From Proteles cristata cristata (taxonomy: Eukaryota > Chordata > Mammalia > Carnivora > Hyaenidae): 64,000 bases of DNA. Positions 37,101 through 42,552 of this stretch are shown here, piece by piece. Every line of letters starts with the position of its first letter. Position 1 is the stretch's first letter. The DNA is taken from positions 310,001-374,000 of the forward strand of contig JAESUZ010000420.1 in NCBI GenBank assembly GCA_017311185.1. Direction: 5' to 3'. The translations under genes and the position numbers were made by a program. The notes below the pieces were generated by a model. The model saw nothing but the letters and a program-made list of their open reading frames with translations, was not told the DNA's origin and searched no databases.

Positions 37101-40100
37101 CACCCGCCAGTAGGAGACTGCTGTGACCGGTCTTGCTACCTCACTCGGAGTTACATTGACTTGACTTAGAGACCGTTTTACGAACCGAGTAGGAAAATGG
37201 TAGACAGCGACAGAAGTTACACAGTTCTCCGTCCACTTGCCTCCCTCGTGTGGTTTAGCGTTATTTTGAAATAGTTTACTGTGTGCCTCATCCCACACAC
37301 CCCCATCGCCAAGAGGCCACACGCGTCAGGAAGTGAGTTTGCTTGCTTTTTTTTTTTTTTTTTTTTAAGCCAGACAGGCCTAGGTTTGAGTCCTGGCCGT
37401 GCGTGGGGCCCATAGGCAAGTTGTTAACCTCAGTGCTCCCGGGTAGAGCGCAACAGGACCAGAGCTGGCCCGCACCAAGTGCCCAGCAGCCCGGCGCTCG
37501 GCGCAGACAGGCCCCCTCTGTAAACCGCCTGACTACTGTCATGGTCCTTTTTTCCGTGTGTAAAGCAGAGGGCTCTAAAATGTACTTAACGATCTATGTT
37601 CACACGTCTTGAAATTATTAATAATAACAGACGAATGGTCTGAGTTCTGAGTCAGGGTGCAGTTTCTTTTGATTTTTGTGGGGGGTTTTTTGGCAGTTTA
37701 GTTTGATTTGGGGATTTTAAAGTCTTTTTGATTGGTTTGCTTTTCGTGGTAGAATGGGTGCTATCATTATTTAAATTTTCTTTTCTGAAAATATTCTCTT
37801 CCTTCTCCCCTCTGTGTTTTTTCCTGTGAGTAGCCAGAAATAGTGATTCCAAATTGACATGGTCTCCTGGTTCAGTTACAAACACCTCTCTGGCTCATGA
37901 GCTGTGGAAGGTCCCTTTACCACCTAAAAACATCACTGCTCCGTCCCGCCCACCTCCGGGACTGACTGGTCAGAAGCCACCCTTGTCTACGTGGGATAAC
38001 TCTCCCCTTCGTGTAGGTGGAGGATGGGGAAATTCTGACGCCAGGTATACCCCAGGTAAGATGAGCGACTTGTGCAAGATGGTGCCTTTCGTGTGCTTTA
38101 GCTGCTGAGCAGGAACAGCCCTAGCAGTTGAGTTTCACAGAGACCTAGGTAGCGCGCTATCGCGTTACCCTCTGTGGAGCAGGATTAGGACTTGAATAAA
38201 CATGCGCTTCCCCGCAGGTTTTGCCATCTGCGATTTCTACTCGGGACTCTTAAATTTTAAATTGTGCCCGGCTTGCTTAAGAACATTTACCCAAACACAC
38301 ACAGCCGTCAGTGGTTCAGGGAATGGGCATCACCTCTCCTTGAGAAGCTCCTCGAGAGCACATCTGAAACCTGCTGATCGCCACCTCCTCGCGGACGAGC
38401 GCCATGTCACGAAGAGAGGCCGGCAGGGCAGAAGCGGCCCGCCTGGGCTTTGAGGGCTGGGGCCCGTTCAGGGAAGCTGGGCCTGTGCCTGGGGGGACCC
38501 GAACATTTATTGTTTCCGCAGGGGCACTCGGGGGTGGGAGGTGGTGCTGGGAATTAGCCACGCAGGGCTGGCAGGCACAGGGCAGCCTGTCCCGGGGCAC
38601 CGCCACCCGCGTCTCCCCTCCTCCCTGCCCCTAGCACTGGATTTGGACTGGCGTTGTGTACACACACACGCACACGCACACGCACGCACACACACGCACA
38701 CACCTCAGAGCTATGTACCAGTCTTTCCAGTCTTCACTCTCTTCTCCCCAGTCCCAGAGCCATACCTTCTCGTTTCTAGGCTGAAAATAATAGTAAGACC
38801 TCCCAGTGATTTCTGATGTTTACACACGCAATTGGCTGAAAGGAAGCTTGGCAGTGTTTTATTTGGGGGGAGCCACAGAAGGTGGAGTTTTAGTTACATG
38901 AAAACAACACTTGAATGTGTTCTAAGCTGCTAAATGCAGATGGTTGTCGGTGTCCGGTGTGTGAGTGGATCTTTCAGGCCGCAGGCATGTCTGGGTGCCG
39001 CCAGGCGGCTGGTGGTGGTGCCTAGGGAGGGGGGGTGATGAAAGTGAAAGTGGCCCAGGACCCGCCTCGCCCCGCCCCAGGCAGAAGCGGGAATGTCTGG
39101 CGATTGCAGGCTTTCTCTTTTTAGTTGAAGTGCAGCTGACACAGAGCATGTGGGGACTCCAGGCGCAGGAAGTGTGACGCAGCGAGTCTGCACGTCACCC
39201 TGTGCTCGCCACCAGTGCAGCGACTGTCCCCGATGCCATGTCTTTCCCTCCTGTGCCTTATTCGTCCCCGAGCTGAAGCCTGTGCCTCCCTCCCCCCGCC
39301 CCCCATCTCCACCCCTTGCCACGGCAGCATCGGTGTGGTCTCTGTATGTATAGCTCTCGTTCTGCCTTGTCTGTTCGCTTGTTTCACATTCTGTATCTGG
39401 GGGAAATCACACAGCGTTCGTCTTCCTCTGTGTGACGCGTTTCACTGAGCGTTACACTCTGTTGGTCCAGCTGTGTTGTTGCCATCCGTCGCAAGACCTC
39501 GTCCTTTTTAGTGGCTGAGTAGCACTCCATCGTGTGAGTAATACTCCACATCTTCCTGATCCATCACCTATGGATGGACGCCGACTGCAGGCTTTTCAGT
39601 CCCCTGAGAGCGTCACACTCTGTGAGACAGGCATGCAGAGTCATGGAATGATACCTGAGAGCATCACAAGCTGAGGCCTTTCCCCAGAGAGTGCCATTTT
39701 GAGGTAGTTGTAGCTTTATTATTGAAATGATCGCAAAGGGATCTGGCCTTCTGTGGCTCCCCCGCCTGCCGTGTGATGGGTTGGGGGCTGTCTGAGTTCA
39801 CTGTCCCCAGGGGCAGAGCCACCTGCCCCAGGAAGTCAAGCCTGGTCAGAGCTGGGGTGAACTGGCCTTCACGCCTCGGGGGTGGGTGCCCCGGGTACAA
39901 GGGCAGGTAAGTAAGAGGGAATGGACGTGCATCGCGGGCCCAGGTGACGCTCCTGCACAGCTGTCGTCTGACTGGGATGTGTGTGTCCTAAAGGACATTC
40001 AGCCCACAGCCTTAGAAAGCTGACTTGCCCTTTTTTGTCCTTAGGTTCCAGCTGGGGTGAGAGCAGCTCAGGGAGAATAACAAATTGGCTTGTTCTAAAG

Positions 40101-41722
40101 AACCTTACACCTCAGGTAAGAGCGCCGGGCGACCTGGCTGGTGGGCACAGCCAGCTAGCGCAGGAGCAGAGGGGCCCAGCCTGGCTGGAGAGGAGGGTCT
40201 GCCCAGCCCCGCTGAGTGGGACGAGGCAGACGTCAAGGCCGAGCAGAGGACACAGCCGGGGAGGTCTTCGGGTACCTCAGGCAGGGAGCGGTCCGACCTC
40301 ATGTTTTTACACTGTAAAGTGTGCACAGGCGCCAACCCGAATACAGCTCCCCGGGGTCTGCGTCTTGGTGAGGGCATTCAGATCGGGGTGTGCAGGTGGT
40401 CCCCGTACCGCACCTGAGAAGCCCTGGGCCGCCCTTTCAGACTAGAACATTTCCTTAGTCCCCGGACCACCTCCTCCAGAGGCTGGATGTTAAGAGCCCA
40501 CCCCCTCCTCTCCCAGGGAGCAGTGCCTTGATGAATCCTGTCCTCAGGGCAGGGAAGAGAGAAGACATGAAGCCACAGCAGGGGCATGGCTAACTAAGGA
40601 AGTGGGGATCTGGGGAGTGTCCAGGAGTCTAGAGGCCACAGAGGTATGGCTCTGGGACCAGTGGAGGTGGGGAGGGGGGCACTGTACCCCATCGCAGCAG
40701 TGAGCCCCAGTGAGGAGTGGTAGCAGGAGAGAGAGGAGCAGAGTCCCAGCCTGGGACGGCCTCCCCGGATGGTCTGACGGGCGGTTCGCCACACTCTGTT
40801 TCCTAGATCGATGGCTCAACTCTGCGTACTCTGTGCATGCAGCATGGCCCACTGATAACATTCCACCTGAACCTCCCACATGGAAACGCTTTGGTCCGTT
40901 ACAGTTCAAAAGAAGAGGTAGTGAAGGCACAAAAGTCTCTGCACATGTAAGTTCCGGCCGGTGCAGGACACCCGGAAGGTGTCCTCATGGAGAGTTTCGG
41001 GTTCCCTGTGTGTGAGAGCACAGCCGGGGTGACGCTGTGCGGCACCTCCGGGCCCGCGCGCAGGGCCCCACGGGGAGAGCGCCTCGCAGGGCGGCGGCCT
41101 CGCTGTGTCTTGGGTCCCCAGGTCAGTACTCAACAGGCGAAGCAGCGCCCGCCAGAATGGCCCCCCAAATGTCTTAAATCGCCTGTAGGAGACCAAAGCC
41201 TTGATGCTGATGGCACGACCACACTCTCAGGGCAGATTGAGCCCTGGGCAGCCGGTCTCTCCCCGCCTCGCCTGGCCCTTGCCTCCCTGGAGTCGGACCC
41301 CTAGGTGTGCTGAGTTTTCACGGCGCCCCGTGTCTCTCCCCTGCAGGTGTGTACTGGGGAACACTACTATTCTTGCTGAGTTTGCCAGTGAAGAGGAGAT
41401 CAGCCGTTTCTTTGCACAAAGTCAGTCTCTGACCCCTTCTCCCGGCTGGCAGTCTCTCGGGTCCAGCCAGAGCCGGCTGGGCTCCCTCGACTGTTCGCAC
41501 TCGTTCTCCAGCCGGACCGATCTCAATCACTGGAATGGTGCTGGGCTGTCGGGAACGAGCTGTGGAGACTTTCACGGCACTTCACTCTGGGGGGCCCCTC
41601 ATTATTCCACAAGCCTGTGGGGGCCTCCCAGCAGCAGCGACCCCCGGGGAATGAGCAGCCCGTCCCCCATTAATGCTTTTCTTTCTGTTGACCACCTGGG
41701 TGGGGGTGGAGAGTCCATGTAG
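7591..41722 (+). CDS. TNRC6A: TNRC6A (GW182), 20 coding exons, 3' part of gene
   Basis: Scaffold protein of miRNA-induced silencing: it binds Argonaute through GW/WG tryptophans and recruits PABPC, PAN2-PAN3 and CCR4-NOT to repress and deadenylate mRNA in the cytoplasm and P-bodies. Coding exons: 7591-10176, 11507-11683, 12698-12873, 14059-14091, 15643-15723, 16010-16061, 19974-20116, 20511-20657, 20823-20960, 21405-21533, 21926-22003, 22265-22475, 25463-25594, 34076-34234, 34855-34995, 36596-36703, 37834-38055, 40045-40115, 40807-40946, 41347-41722. Their sum is 5,300 nt. With one G from the missing upstream exon this gives 1,766 codons plus TAG, without frameshift or internal stop. Human TNRC6A is about 1,960 residues, so the N-terminal ~195 residues are outside the window. 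Window residue numbers below start at the split Asp codon at 7591. The tail [16 protein letters not shown] and the long GW exon separate it from TNRC6B; the choice over TNRC6C rests on remembered human sequence. Confidence 0.96.
10177..11506 (+). other. TNRC6A: TNRC6A intron 1 in window
   Basis: No repeat was recognised. The exon 1 frame stays open for 30 codons past the donor and stops at 10266-10268. No AATAAA was noticed in the intron, so intronic polyadenylation has no obvious signal. Confidence 0.75.
11507..11683 (+). CDS. TNRC6A: TNRC6A exon 2 in window: second half of the Ago-hook region
   Basis: Encodes residues 864-921 with [22 protein letters not shown] and STWGSG, a tight cluster of tryptophans continuing the Argonaute-binding surface of the preceding exon. 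The acceptor is TTTTCTAAAG and the donor AAATCTG/GTAAGT. Phase is 1 on both sides, so skipping would keep the frame. Confidence 0.94.
11684..12697 (+). other. TNRC6A: TNRC6A intron 2 in window
   Basis: Mostly unique AT-rich sequence with one degraded SINE (12412-12507). A strong-looking but out-of-frame acceptor (T8-AG at 12599) lies 98 bases before the real one. Confidence 0.75.
12412..12507 (+). repeat. old truncated CAN-SINE
   Basis: Only the tRNA-related head (GGCATGCCTGGCTGCCTCAG and GGTCGTGGGTTTGGGTCCC), ending GAGATTACTTAAAAATTC. It lacks the CT-rich tract of the cat subfamily and has no clear target duplication; an older carnivore subtype, 190 bp upstream of exon 3. Confidence 0.7.
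12698..12873 (+). CDS. TNRC6A: TNRC6A exon 3 in window
   Basis: Encodes residues 923-980: [17 protein letters not shown], then [15 protein letters not shown] and LNWPPYTKK. The acidic run next to tryptophans is typical of the end of the GW region. The acceptor CACAATCAG has a poor pyrimidine tract. A much stronger-looking T8-AG lies at 12599, but it would enter in the wrong frame and hit stops. Exit is phase 0 at AAG/GTAAAC. Confidence 0.93.
12874..14058 (+). other. TNRC6A: TNRC6A intron 3 in window
   Basis: Contains a G-rich run (13125-13148), a long C/T-rich stretch (13190-13330) and an antisense MIR at about 13825-14040 that ends immediately before the microexon acceptor. Confidence 0.7.
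13825..14040 (-). repeat. MIR, antisense
   Basis: Reads GAGCCATTTGATCCTCATGA, then GAGGAATTTGAGACTGGAAA and ACTTGCCCAAAGATGCATAA, the reverse complement of the MIR core and tRNA-related part. It abuts the microexon, whose acceptor is 19 bp further on. Confidence 0.75.
14059..14091 (+). CDS. TNRC6A: TNRC6A 33-nt basic microexon
   Basis: Encodes the 11 residues [11 protein letters not shown] (981-991). Acceptor is CCTTACAG; donor is GTGTGT, a weak match to consensus. It is phase 0 on both sides, so inclusion or skipping keeps the frame. The same peptide followed by GMMKGG is in the human protein as I recall it. The KKRRRER run resembles a monopartite nuclear localisation signal; that function is inference. 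Too short for ORF finders, identified from frame continuity. Confidence 0.88.
14092..15642 (+). other. TNRC6A: TNRC6A intron 4 in window
   Basis: The first ~750 bp is L2-derived (antisense). The rest is unique, moderately GC-rich sequence with no recognisable exon. Confidence 0.65.
14160..14860 (-). repeat. L2 fragment, antisense
   Basis: Begins with the antisense L2 3' end (TTTATTTAGCCTCTGCTGTG, TGCCAGGTACTGTGCTTGG) and continues with L2-like body text such as GAGCTTTATTCTGTTTAAAA. The far boundary is uncertain. Confidence 0.6.
15643..15723 (+). CDS. TNRC6A: TNRC6A exon 5 in window
   Basis: Encodes residues 992-1018: [20 protein letters not shown], then FSNISFS. The [11 protein letters not shown] block is shared with TNRC6B (WMNPLAKQFSN) and marks the start of the conserved middle region after the GW domain. 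Acceptor TTTTGCAAAG, donor GTAAGT; phase 0 on both sides. Confidence 0.93.
16010..16061 (+). CDS. TNRC6A: TNRC6A exon 6 in window (52 nt)
   Basis: Encodes residues 1019-1035, [17 protein letters not shown]. Short exon; acceptor TTACTTCAG, donor GGAG/GTAAAT. Enters in phase 0 and leaves in phase 1, so skipping it alone would break the frame. The following intron (16062-19973) is long. Confidence 0.92.
16620..16855 (-). repeat. CAN-SINE (SINEC_Fc type), antisense
   Basis: Starts with poly-T and GAGAGA tract and ends GCCCAGGCACCC. Contains a G9-A-G5-A-G3 run (16685-16701) able to form a G-quadruplex on this strand. Confidence 0.9.
16891..17090 (+). repeat. CAN-SINE (SINEC_Fc type)
   Basis: GGGGTGCCTGGGCAGCTCAG head, CT-rich middle, AAATAAATAAAC tail. 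It lies only 35 bp from the preceding antisense copy, forming an inverted pair that could fold in the pre-mRNA. Confidence 0.9.
17100..17540 (-). repeat. probable L2 fragment, antisense
   Basis: Phrases such as GCAGTGATTTGAACAGGAAG and GGCTCTGGCTAGTGAGAGG resemble the antisense L2 3' region; a similar piece lies at about 16430-16580. Degenerate, with approximate boundaries. Confidence 0.4.
18130..19300 (-). mobile_element. ERVL-type endogenous retrovirus remnant (pol region), antisense
   Basis: An old, decayed fragment of an ERVL-class element lying antisense in the intron. By eye, the stretch from about 18,395 to 19,200 resembles the reverse complement of ERVL internal sequence around the RNase H/integrase part of pol. 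It is broken: every frame is interrupted, the longest minus frame (18811-19266) does not look like a continuous pol product, and no flanking LTR pair is visible. Boundaries are approximate and the family call comes from remembered repeat consensus. No coding capacity remains. Confidence 0.6.
19540..19645 (+). repeat. MIR fragment
   Basis: CAGTTTCCCCATCTGCTGAA and, further on, GTGCCTGGCACATGGTGTGC, the 3' half of a MIR in sense orientation. Confidence 0.6.
19974..20116 (+). CDS. TNRC6A: TNRC6A exon 7 in window
   Basis: Encodes residues 1037-1083, beginning [20 protein letters not shown] and ending [11 protein letters not shown]. Middle region between the GW and Q-rich domains, matching human TNRC6A almost residue for residue as remembered. 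Acceptor TTTATTAG, donor GATAAG/GTAAGT. Confidence 0.94.
20511..20657 (+). CDS. TNRC6A: TNRC6A exon 8 in window
   Basis: Encodes residues 1084-1132 ([20 protein letters not shown] through LNSVRQ), a low-complexity Ser/Asn/Gln-rich segment. Phase 0 on both sides; acceptor GTCCAATCAG, donor AGACAG/GTAAGT. Confidence 0.94.
20823..20960 (+). CDS. TNRC6A: TNRC6A exon 9 in window
   Basis: Encodes residues 1133-1178 ([20 protein letters not shown] through VPPPLLSPQ), a proline/glutamine-rich linker. Phase 0 on both sides; acceptor TTGGTTTTACAG, donor CCTCAG/GTACTG. Only 165 nt of intron separates it from the preceding exon. Confidence 0.94.
20961..21404 (+). other. TNRC6A: TNRC6A intron 9 in window
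   Basis: 444 bp of unique sequence; no repeat or exon seen. The other small introns nearby (20117-20510, 20658-20822, 21534-21925, 22004-22264) are likewise unique. 21534-21925 is GC- and CpG-rich. Confidence 0.7.
21405..21533 (+). CDS. TNRC6A: TNRC6A exon 10 in window: start of the Q-rich region
   Basis: Encodes residues 1179-1221. After [20 protein letters not shown] it carries a five-residue-spaced Leu/Gln repeat ([17 protein letters not shown]) that looks helical or coiled-coil-like. The Q-rich region of GW182 proteins contributes to P-body targeting. Phase 0 on both sides; donor TTACAG/GTGAGT. Confidence 0.94.
21926..22003 (+). CDS. TNRC6A: TNRC6A exon 11 in window: Q-rich
   Basis: Encodes residues 1222-1247, [20 protein letters not shown] then QQQDQQ. 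Continues the amphipathic Leu/Gln stretch. The longest glutamine run is three, so there is no repeat expansion here. Acceptor TCTCCCCCCCAG, donor CAGCAG/GTACAG; phase 0 on both sides. Confidence 0.93.
22265..22475 (+). CDS. TNRC6A: TNRC6A exon 12 in window: end of the Q-rich region
   Basis: Encodes residues 1248-1317: [20 protein letters not shown], then [20 protein letters not shown], ending [14 protein letters not shown]. Acceptor CTTGTTTTCAG, donor CTATAG/GTGGGT, exit phase 1. Around [16 protein letters not shown] it seems to carry several substitutions against my memory of human (KSFLDNVMPHTTPELQ). A 223-aa open frame over the same DNA in another frame is a shadow. Confidence 0.94.
23352..23566. 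mobile_element. MER5A-type hAT-Charlie non-autonomous transposon
   Basis: About 215 bp with TTGTAGAGAAAGTTTTGTTG, GAACACAGCCGTGCTC and TGTGCTGCAACAGAGACAC, bounded by short inverted ends (CAGGTATTGG and GTCCTGG), matching MER5A as remembered. An ancient mammalian element with no coding capacity. Confidence 0.8.
23785..23959 (+). repeat. CAN-SINE with target duplication
   Basis: Flanked by AAAAGTGTTCGTTTTTA (23768-23784) and AAAAGTGTTAATTTTTA (23960-23976), a 17-bp duplication with two differences. Confidence 0.93.
24040..24268 (+). repeat. CAN-SINE with target duplication
   Basis: Flanked by perfect AAACCCTGACTT repeats (24028-24039 and 24269-24280). The tail ends in a GAAA microsatellite. 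Confidence 0.94.
24446..24637 (-). repeat. CAN-SINE, antisense
   Basis: Poly-T, GAGAGAGAGG and ACCCAGGCGCCCC mark an antisense copy. No convincing target duplication. Confidence 0.88.
24849..25049 (-). repeat. CAN-SINE, antisense, with target duplication
   Basis: TTATTTATTTG tail through AAGGTGCCCC; flanked by ACCAAGGAAATTT (24836-24848) and ACCAAGGAATTTT (25050-25062). Confidence 0.92.
25463..25594 (+). CDS. TNRC6A: TNRC6A exon 13 in window
   Basis: Encodes residues 1319-1361: [20 protein letters not shown], then [20 protein letters not shown] and SKH. The [10 protein letters not shown] block corresponds to RFKQWTSM of TNRC6B and opens the bipartite silencing domain. Phase 1 on both sides; donor AACATG/GTATGA. 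The intron that follows is about 8.5 kb, the longest complete one here. Confidence 0.94.
25815..26058 (+). repeat. young-subfamily CAN-SINE, perfect target duplication
   Basis: Carries GGCTTAGTCGG, CGCTTAGGTCATGATCTCGC and a CTCCTAG/ATAAAT end. Flanked by identical AAAATCGAGATTTGG (25800-25814 and 26059-26073). Confidence 0.96.
26212..26444 (+). repeat. young-subfamily CAN-SINE, perfect target duplication
   Basis: Same diagnostic features as its neighbour 150 bp upstream. Flanked by identical GAAAACTCCCAGCATA (26196-26211 and 26445-26460). Confidence 0.96.
26690..27240 (-). repeat. L2 fragment, antisense
   Basis: TGCCCTGAAGGAGCTCATCA, TTAGGTGCTGGAGACACGG and GGGTCTTCAGGTTGACCAC resemble the antisense L2 3' region. 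Boundaries approximate. Confidence 0.5.
27366..27592 (+). repeat. CAN-SINE, diverged
   Basis: GCGCACCTTGGTGACTCAGT head and AAAAGAAATAAAACATT tail. A run of ten G precedes it. No clear target duplication. Confidence 0.9.
28015..28170 (+). repeat. MIR fragment
   Basis: TTCTGAAGTCAGACACACTT, then AACTCTTTAAGCCACAGTG and GTTGATAGGACTGAATGCAG, following the MIR sense order. Confidence 0.6.
28707..28917 (+). repeat. CAN-SINE
   Basis: TCGCCTGGGTGGCTCAGTCG head after a G-rich run, CT tract and ATAAATAAAAAACATT tail. Confidence 0.92.
28960..29188 (+). repeat. CAN-SINE, older copy
   Basis: GGGCACTGACTGGCTGGCTC head, long CT-rich tract (29089-29170) and A-rich end. It follows the previous SINE by about 40 bp, apparently inserted at its A-rich tail. 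Confidence 0.88.
29560..29720 (+). repeat. possible L2 fragment
   Basis: TTCGCTGTGGTTTCCCTTTT and CCTTACAATAAAATTCACAT are weakly like the L2 phrase before its 3' UTR. Low certainty. Confidence 0.3.
30480..30780. repeat. old LTR-like repeat fragment, family uncertain
   Basis: GTTTGTTACAGCAAAAGAAT, AGGGCAGAGTCCAGGAGAAG and GGGTTTTTATTGGGGGTCAG recall an ERV-type LTR seen widely in mammals. The element is truncated and I cannot name the family. Confidence 0.45.
31804..32011 (+). repeat. CAN-SINE with target duplication
   Basis: Flanked by GAATCAGTAAAGAAAT (31788-31803) and GAATCTGTAAAGAAAT (32012-32027), one mismatch in 16. Confidence 0.93.
32173..32383 (+). repeat. CAN-SINE with target duplication
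   Basis: Flanked by AAATCATTGC (32163-32172 and 32384-32393). Head GGCCTCTTGGGTGGCTCAGT is diverged. Confidence 0.92.
32801..32940 (+). repeat. MIR
   Basis: GACCTAGCTCTGCTACTTAC, TAGCTGCTGGCAGGCGACTA and CAGGAGTATAATAATACCTC follow the MIR core in sense order. Confidence 0.7.
33137..33377 (+). repeat. CAN-SINE with expanded CT-rich microsatellite
   Basis: GGGGCGCCTGCCTGGCACAG head. The CT tract has become an array of CTCCGTCTCC-type units (about 33262-33340). Confidence 0.92.
34076..34234 (+). CDS. TNRC6A: TNRC6A exon 14 in window: first half of PAM2
   Basis: Encodes residues 1363-1414 ([20 protein letters not shown] through [10 protein letters not shown]). The end, SSSVNWPP, is the first half of the PAM2-type motif that docks on the MLLE domain of PABPC; it continues across the intron. 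Acceptor TCTCTGCAG, donor CCAG/GTAGAT; phase 1 on both sides. Confidence 0.95.
34235..34854 (+). other. TNRC6A: TNRC6A intron 14 in window
   Basis: 620 bp of unique sequence, no repeat recognised. It interrupts the PAM2 motif. Confidence 0.7.
34855..34995 (+). CDS. TNRC6A: TNRC6A exon 15 in window: second half of PAM2
   Basis: Encodes residues 1416-1461. With the split Glu (1415) it completes the PAM2 element as [20 protein letters not shown], then [20 protein letters not shown] and HLRDRNS. In GW182 proteins this segment binds poly(A)-binding protein. Acceptor TTCATTCCCAG, donor CAGTG/GTACGT; phase 1 on both sides. Confidence 0.95.
34996..36595 (+). other. TNRC6A: TNRC6A intron 15 in window
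   Basis: One antisense CAN-SINE (35336-35540). The last ~650 bp (35,950-36,595) is GC-rich and CpG-containing with no assignable exon. Confidence 0.7.
35336..35540 (-). repeat. CAN-SINE, antisense, perfect target duplication
   Basis: Flanked by GGGTGTTTCTTTTT (35322-35335 and 35541-35554). Ends GCCACCCAGGCACCCA. Confidence 0.94.
36596..36703 (+). CDS. TNRC6A: TNRC6A exon 16 in window
   Basis: Encodes residues 1463-1497: [20 protein letters not shown], then [15 protein letters not shown]. Ser/Thr-rich with one tryptophan (SAWSS), in the part of the silencing domain that contacts CCR4-NOT in the family. Acceptor CCCCCACGTAG, donor TTCAG/GTGGGC; phase 1 on both sides. Confidence 0.94.
36704..37833 (+). 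other. TNRC6A: TNRC6A intron 16 in window
   Basis: Unique sequence apart from a T20 run (37349-37368), followed by text resembling a MIR tail. No exon seen. Confidence 0.65.
37834..38055 (+). CDS. TNRC6A: TNRC6A exon 17 in window: CCR4-NOT/PAN3 tryptophan motifs and P-GL
   Basis: Encodes residues 1499-1571. It holds the silencing tryptophans ([40 protein letters not shown]) and the P-GL block [13 protein letters not shown]. In the family these insert into hydrophobic pockets of CNOT9 and PAN3. Acceptor CCTGTGAGTAG, donor CCCCAG/GTAAGA; phase 1 on both sides. Confidence 0.95.
38660..38704. repeat. (CA)n/(CGCACA)n microsatellite
   Basis: About 45 bp of alternating CACACG and CGCACA units, a purine-pyrimidine alternation able to adopt Z-DNA and likely length-variable. 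Confidence 0.85.
39120..39600. repeat. old L1 3' region fragment
   Basis: TTTAGTTGAAGTGCAGCTGA, later GTGGCTGAGTAGCACTCCAT and TATGGATGGACGCCGACTGC. The order matches the 3' region of ancient L1M elements; strongly decayed and CpG-rich for an L1. Confidence 0.7.
40045..40115 (+). CDS. TNRC6A: TNRC6A exon 18 in window: RRM beta-1
   Basis: Encodes residues 1573-1595, [20 protein letters not shown] then TPQ. LVLKNL is the RNP2-like first strand of the RRM. Acceptor TTTTGTCCTTAG, donor CCTCAG/GTAAGA; enters in phase 1 and leaves in phase 0. Several kilobases of intron on either side keep this short exon isolated. Confidence 0.94.
40116..40806 (+). other. TNRC6A: TNRC6A intron 18 in window
   Basis: 691 bp, GC-rich and unique. 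The next intron (40947-41346) is similar. No repeat or extra exon recognised in either. Confidence 0.7.
40807..40946 (+). CDS. TNRC6A: TNRC6A exon 19 in window: RRM core
   Basis: Encodes residues 1596-1641: [20 protein letters not shown], then [20 protein letters not shown] and [14 protein letters not shown] occupies the RNP1 position but lacks the usual aromatics. Acceptor TTTCCTAG, donor CACAT/GTAAGT, splitting the Met codon (AT/G). Confidence 0.95.
41347..41722 (+). CDS. TNRC6A: TNRC6A last coding exon: RRM end, C-terminal region, stop
   Basis: Encodes residues 1643-1766 and TAG at 41720-41722. [20 protein letters not shown] finishes the RRM and its extra C-terminal helix. A Ser/Gly/Trp-rich tail follows ([37 protein letters not shown]), ending [16 protein letters not shown]. 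Acceptor CCCCTGCAG at 41346. The exon continues without interruption into the 3' UTR. Confidence 0.96.
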
Positions 41723-42145
41723 CGCGTAGACGCAGACTCACGAACTGTGACCTCAGACGCGAGAGAAAGGAGCACTAAGTTGGGCTCGCCGCCTGCAGCC
41801 AGGGGCCACCTGTGGGAACAGCTATTCTCTGCACATTTTCCACTTTGTTTTCCCTGAAACATATCAGTTTGAATACTTGAATCATGCAGGCCAATATTAT
41901 AATGTGAAAAGGTATCTATCTATTTACACTCCCAAATAGCGCCATACATGCTGGACCGTATAGAATGAGCTCACTTGTGTATAGTCATCATGTTTAGCCT
42001 TTGGGTTTGTTGTTTTCTCCTTTCCTGTCCCCCCCTCCCCCCAATCCCTTACCCGTTTTCCTTTTCCTCCCCCGCCCCTTTTTCTTTTTTTTTTTTTTTT
42101 TTTGCAAAACCATTTTTTTGGGCTGATAATGTATGAGCTTTTAAC

Positions 42146-42155
42146 TTTGCACTGA
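42146..42155 (+). promoter_or_regulatory. overlapping miR-19 and miR-148/152 seed matches
   Basis: TTTGCACTGA contains TTTGCAC (miR-19 7mer) and TGCACTGA (miR-148/152 8mer) sharing five bases, so the two could not be occupied together. GCACTTT at 42449-42455 is a separate miR-17-family 7mer. Confidence 0.45.
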
Positions 42156-42210
42156 ATGATGTTCTCTCCGTCTAATCGGCAATATGGGGGGGCAGCTGTT
42201 GCAGTGTAAA

Positions 42211-42217
42211 TGTTTAC
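42211..42217 (+). promoter_or_regulatory. miR-30-5p 7mer seed match
   Basis: TGTTTAC followed by T. A weaker site than the 8mers, lying upstream of them. Confidence 0.5.
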
Positions 42218-42502
42218 TCAAGGATGTTCTTAAAAGGTGTGCGCGCTCTACTATGCCTTGATGTTTGCCTACCTTACTGTGGTGTCGTGGAGTTTGAAAC
42301 ATCGAGTTCTGATGCTGACTTAGGACTGTAAACGAAAGTATTGCACCAGTGTTTTCATGTTCTAAAACTAAAGAATTTCGCTCTGCAGTTTGAAAAACTG
42401 TGGCCACAGCTGTGACTTGCAGCCCGCCTGCCACCCAGGGCGGGCCCTGCACTTTGAATAGGCTTTCCATTTTGTTTTGAAGGTTCCCACGTTGAACCTT
42501 CT

Positions 42503-42510
42503 TGTTTACA
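42503..42510 (+). promoter_or_regulatory. miR-30-5p 8mer seed match
   Basis: TGTTTACA is the full complement of miR-30 positions 2-8 plus the A opposite position 1. It is one of four miR-30 matches in this 3' UTR. Confidence 0.6.
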
Positions 42511-42545
42511 GATTTTTTTTTGTTTGTTTTTTGAGAAAAAAAAAA

Positions 42546-42552
42546 TGTTTAC
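42546..42552 (+). promoter_or_regulatory. miR-30-5p 7mer seed match
   Basis: TGTTTAC followed by T, 43 nt downstream of the 8mer at 42503, a start-to-start spacing close to that reported for cooperative miRNA sites. Confidence 0.5.

Larger units (their letters stand above)
38056..40044 (+). other. TNRC6A: TNRC6A intron 17 in window
   Basis: Contains a CA/CGCA microsatellite (38660-38704) and an old L1 3' fragment (39120-39600). The remainder is unique and GC-rich. Confidence 0.65.

Noticed and set aside
42290..42360. TATTGCACCAGTG in the 3' UTR as a miR-92/miR-25 site
   Set aside because: It has the sense of the miRNA itself, not its complement, so it cannot pair with the seed.
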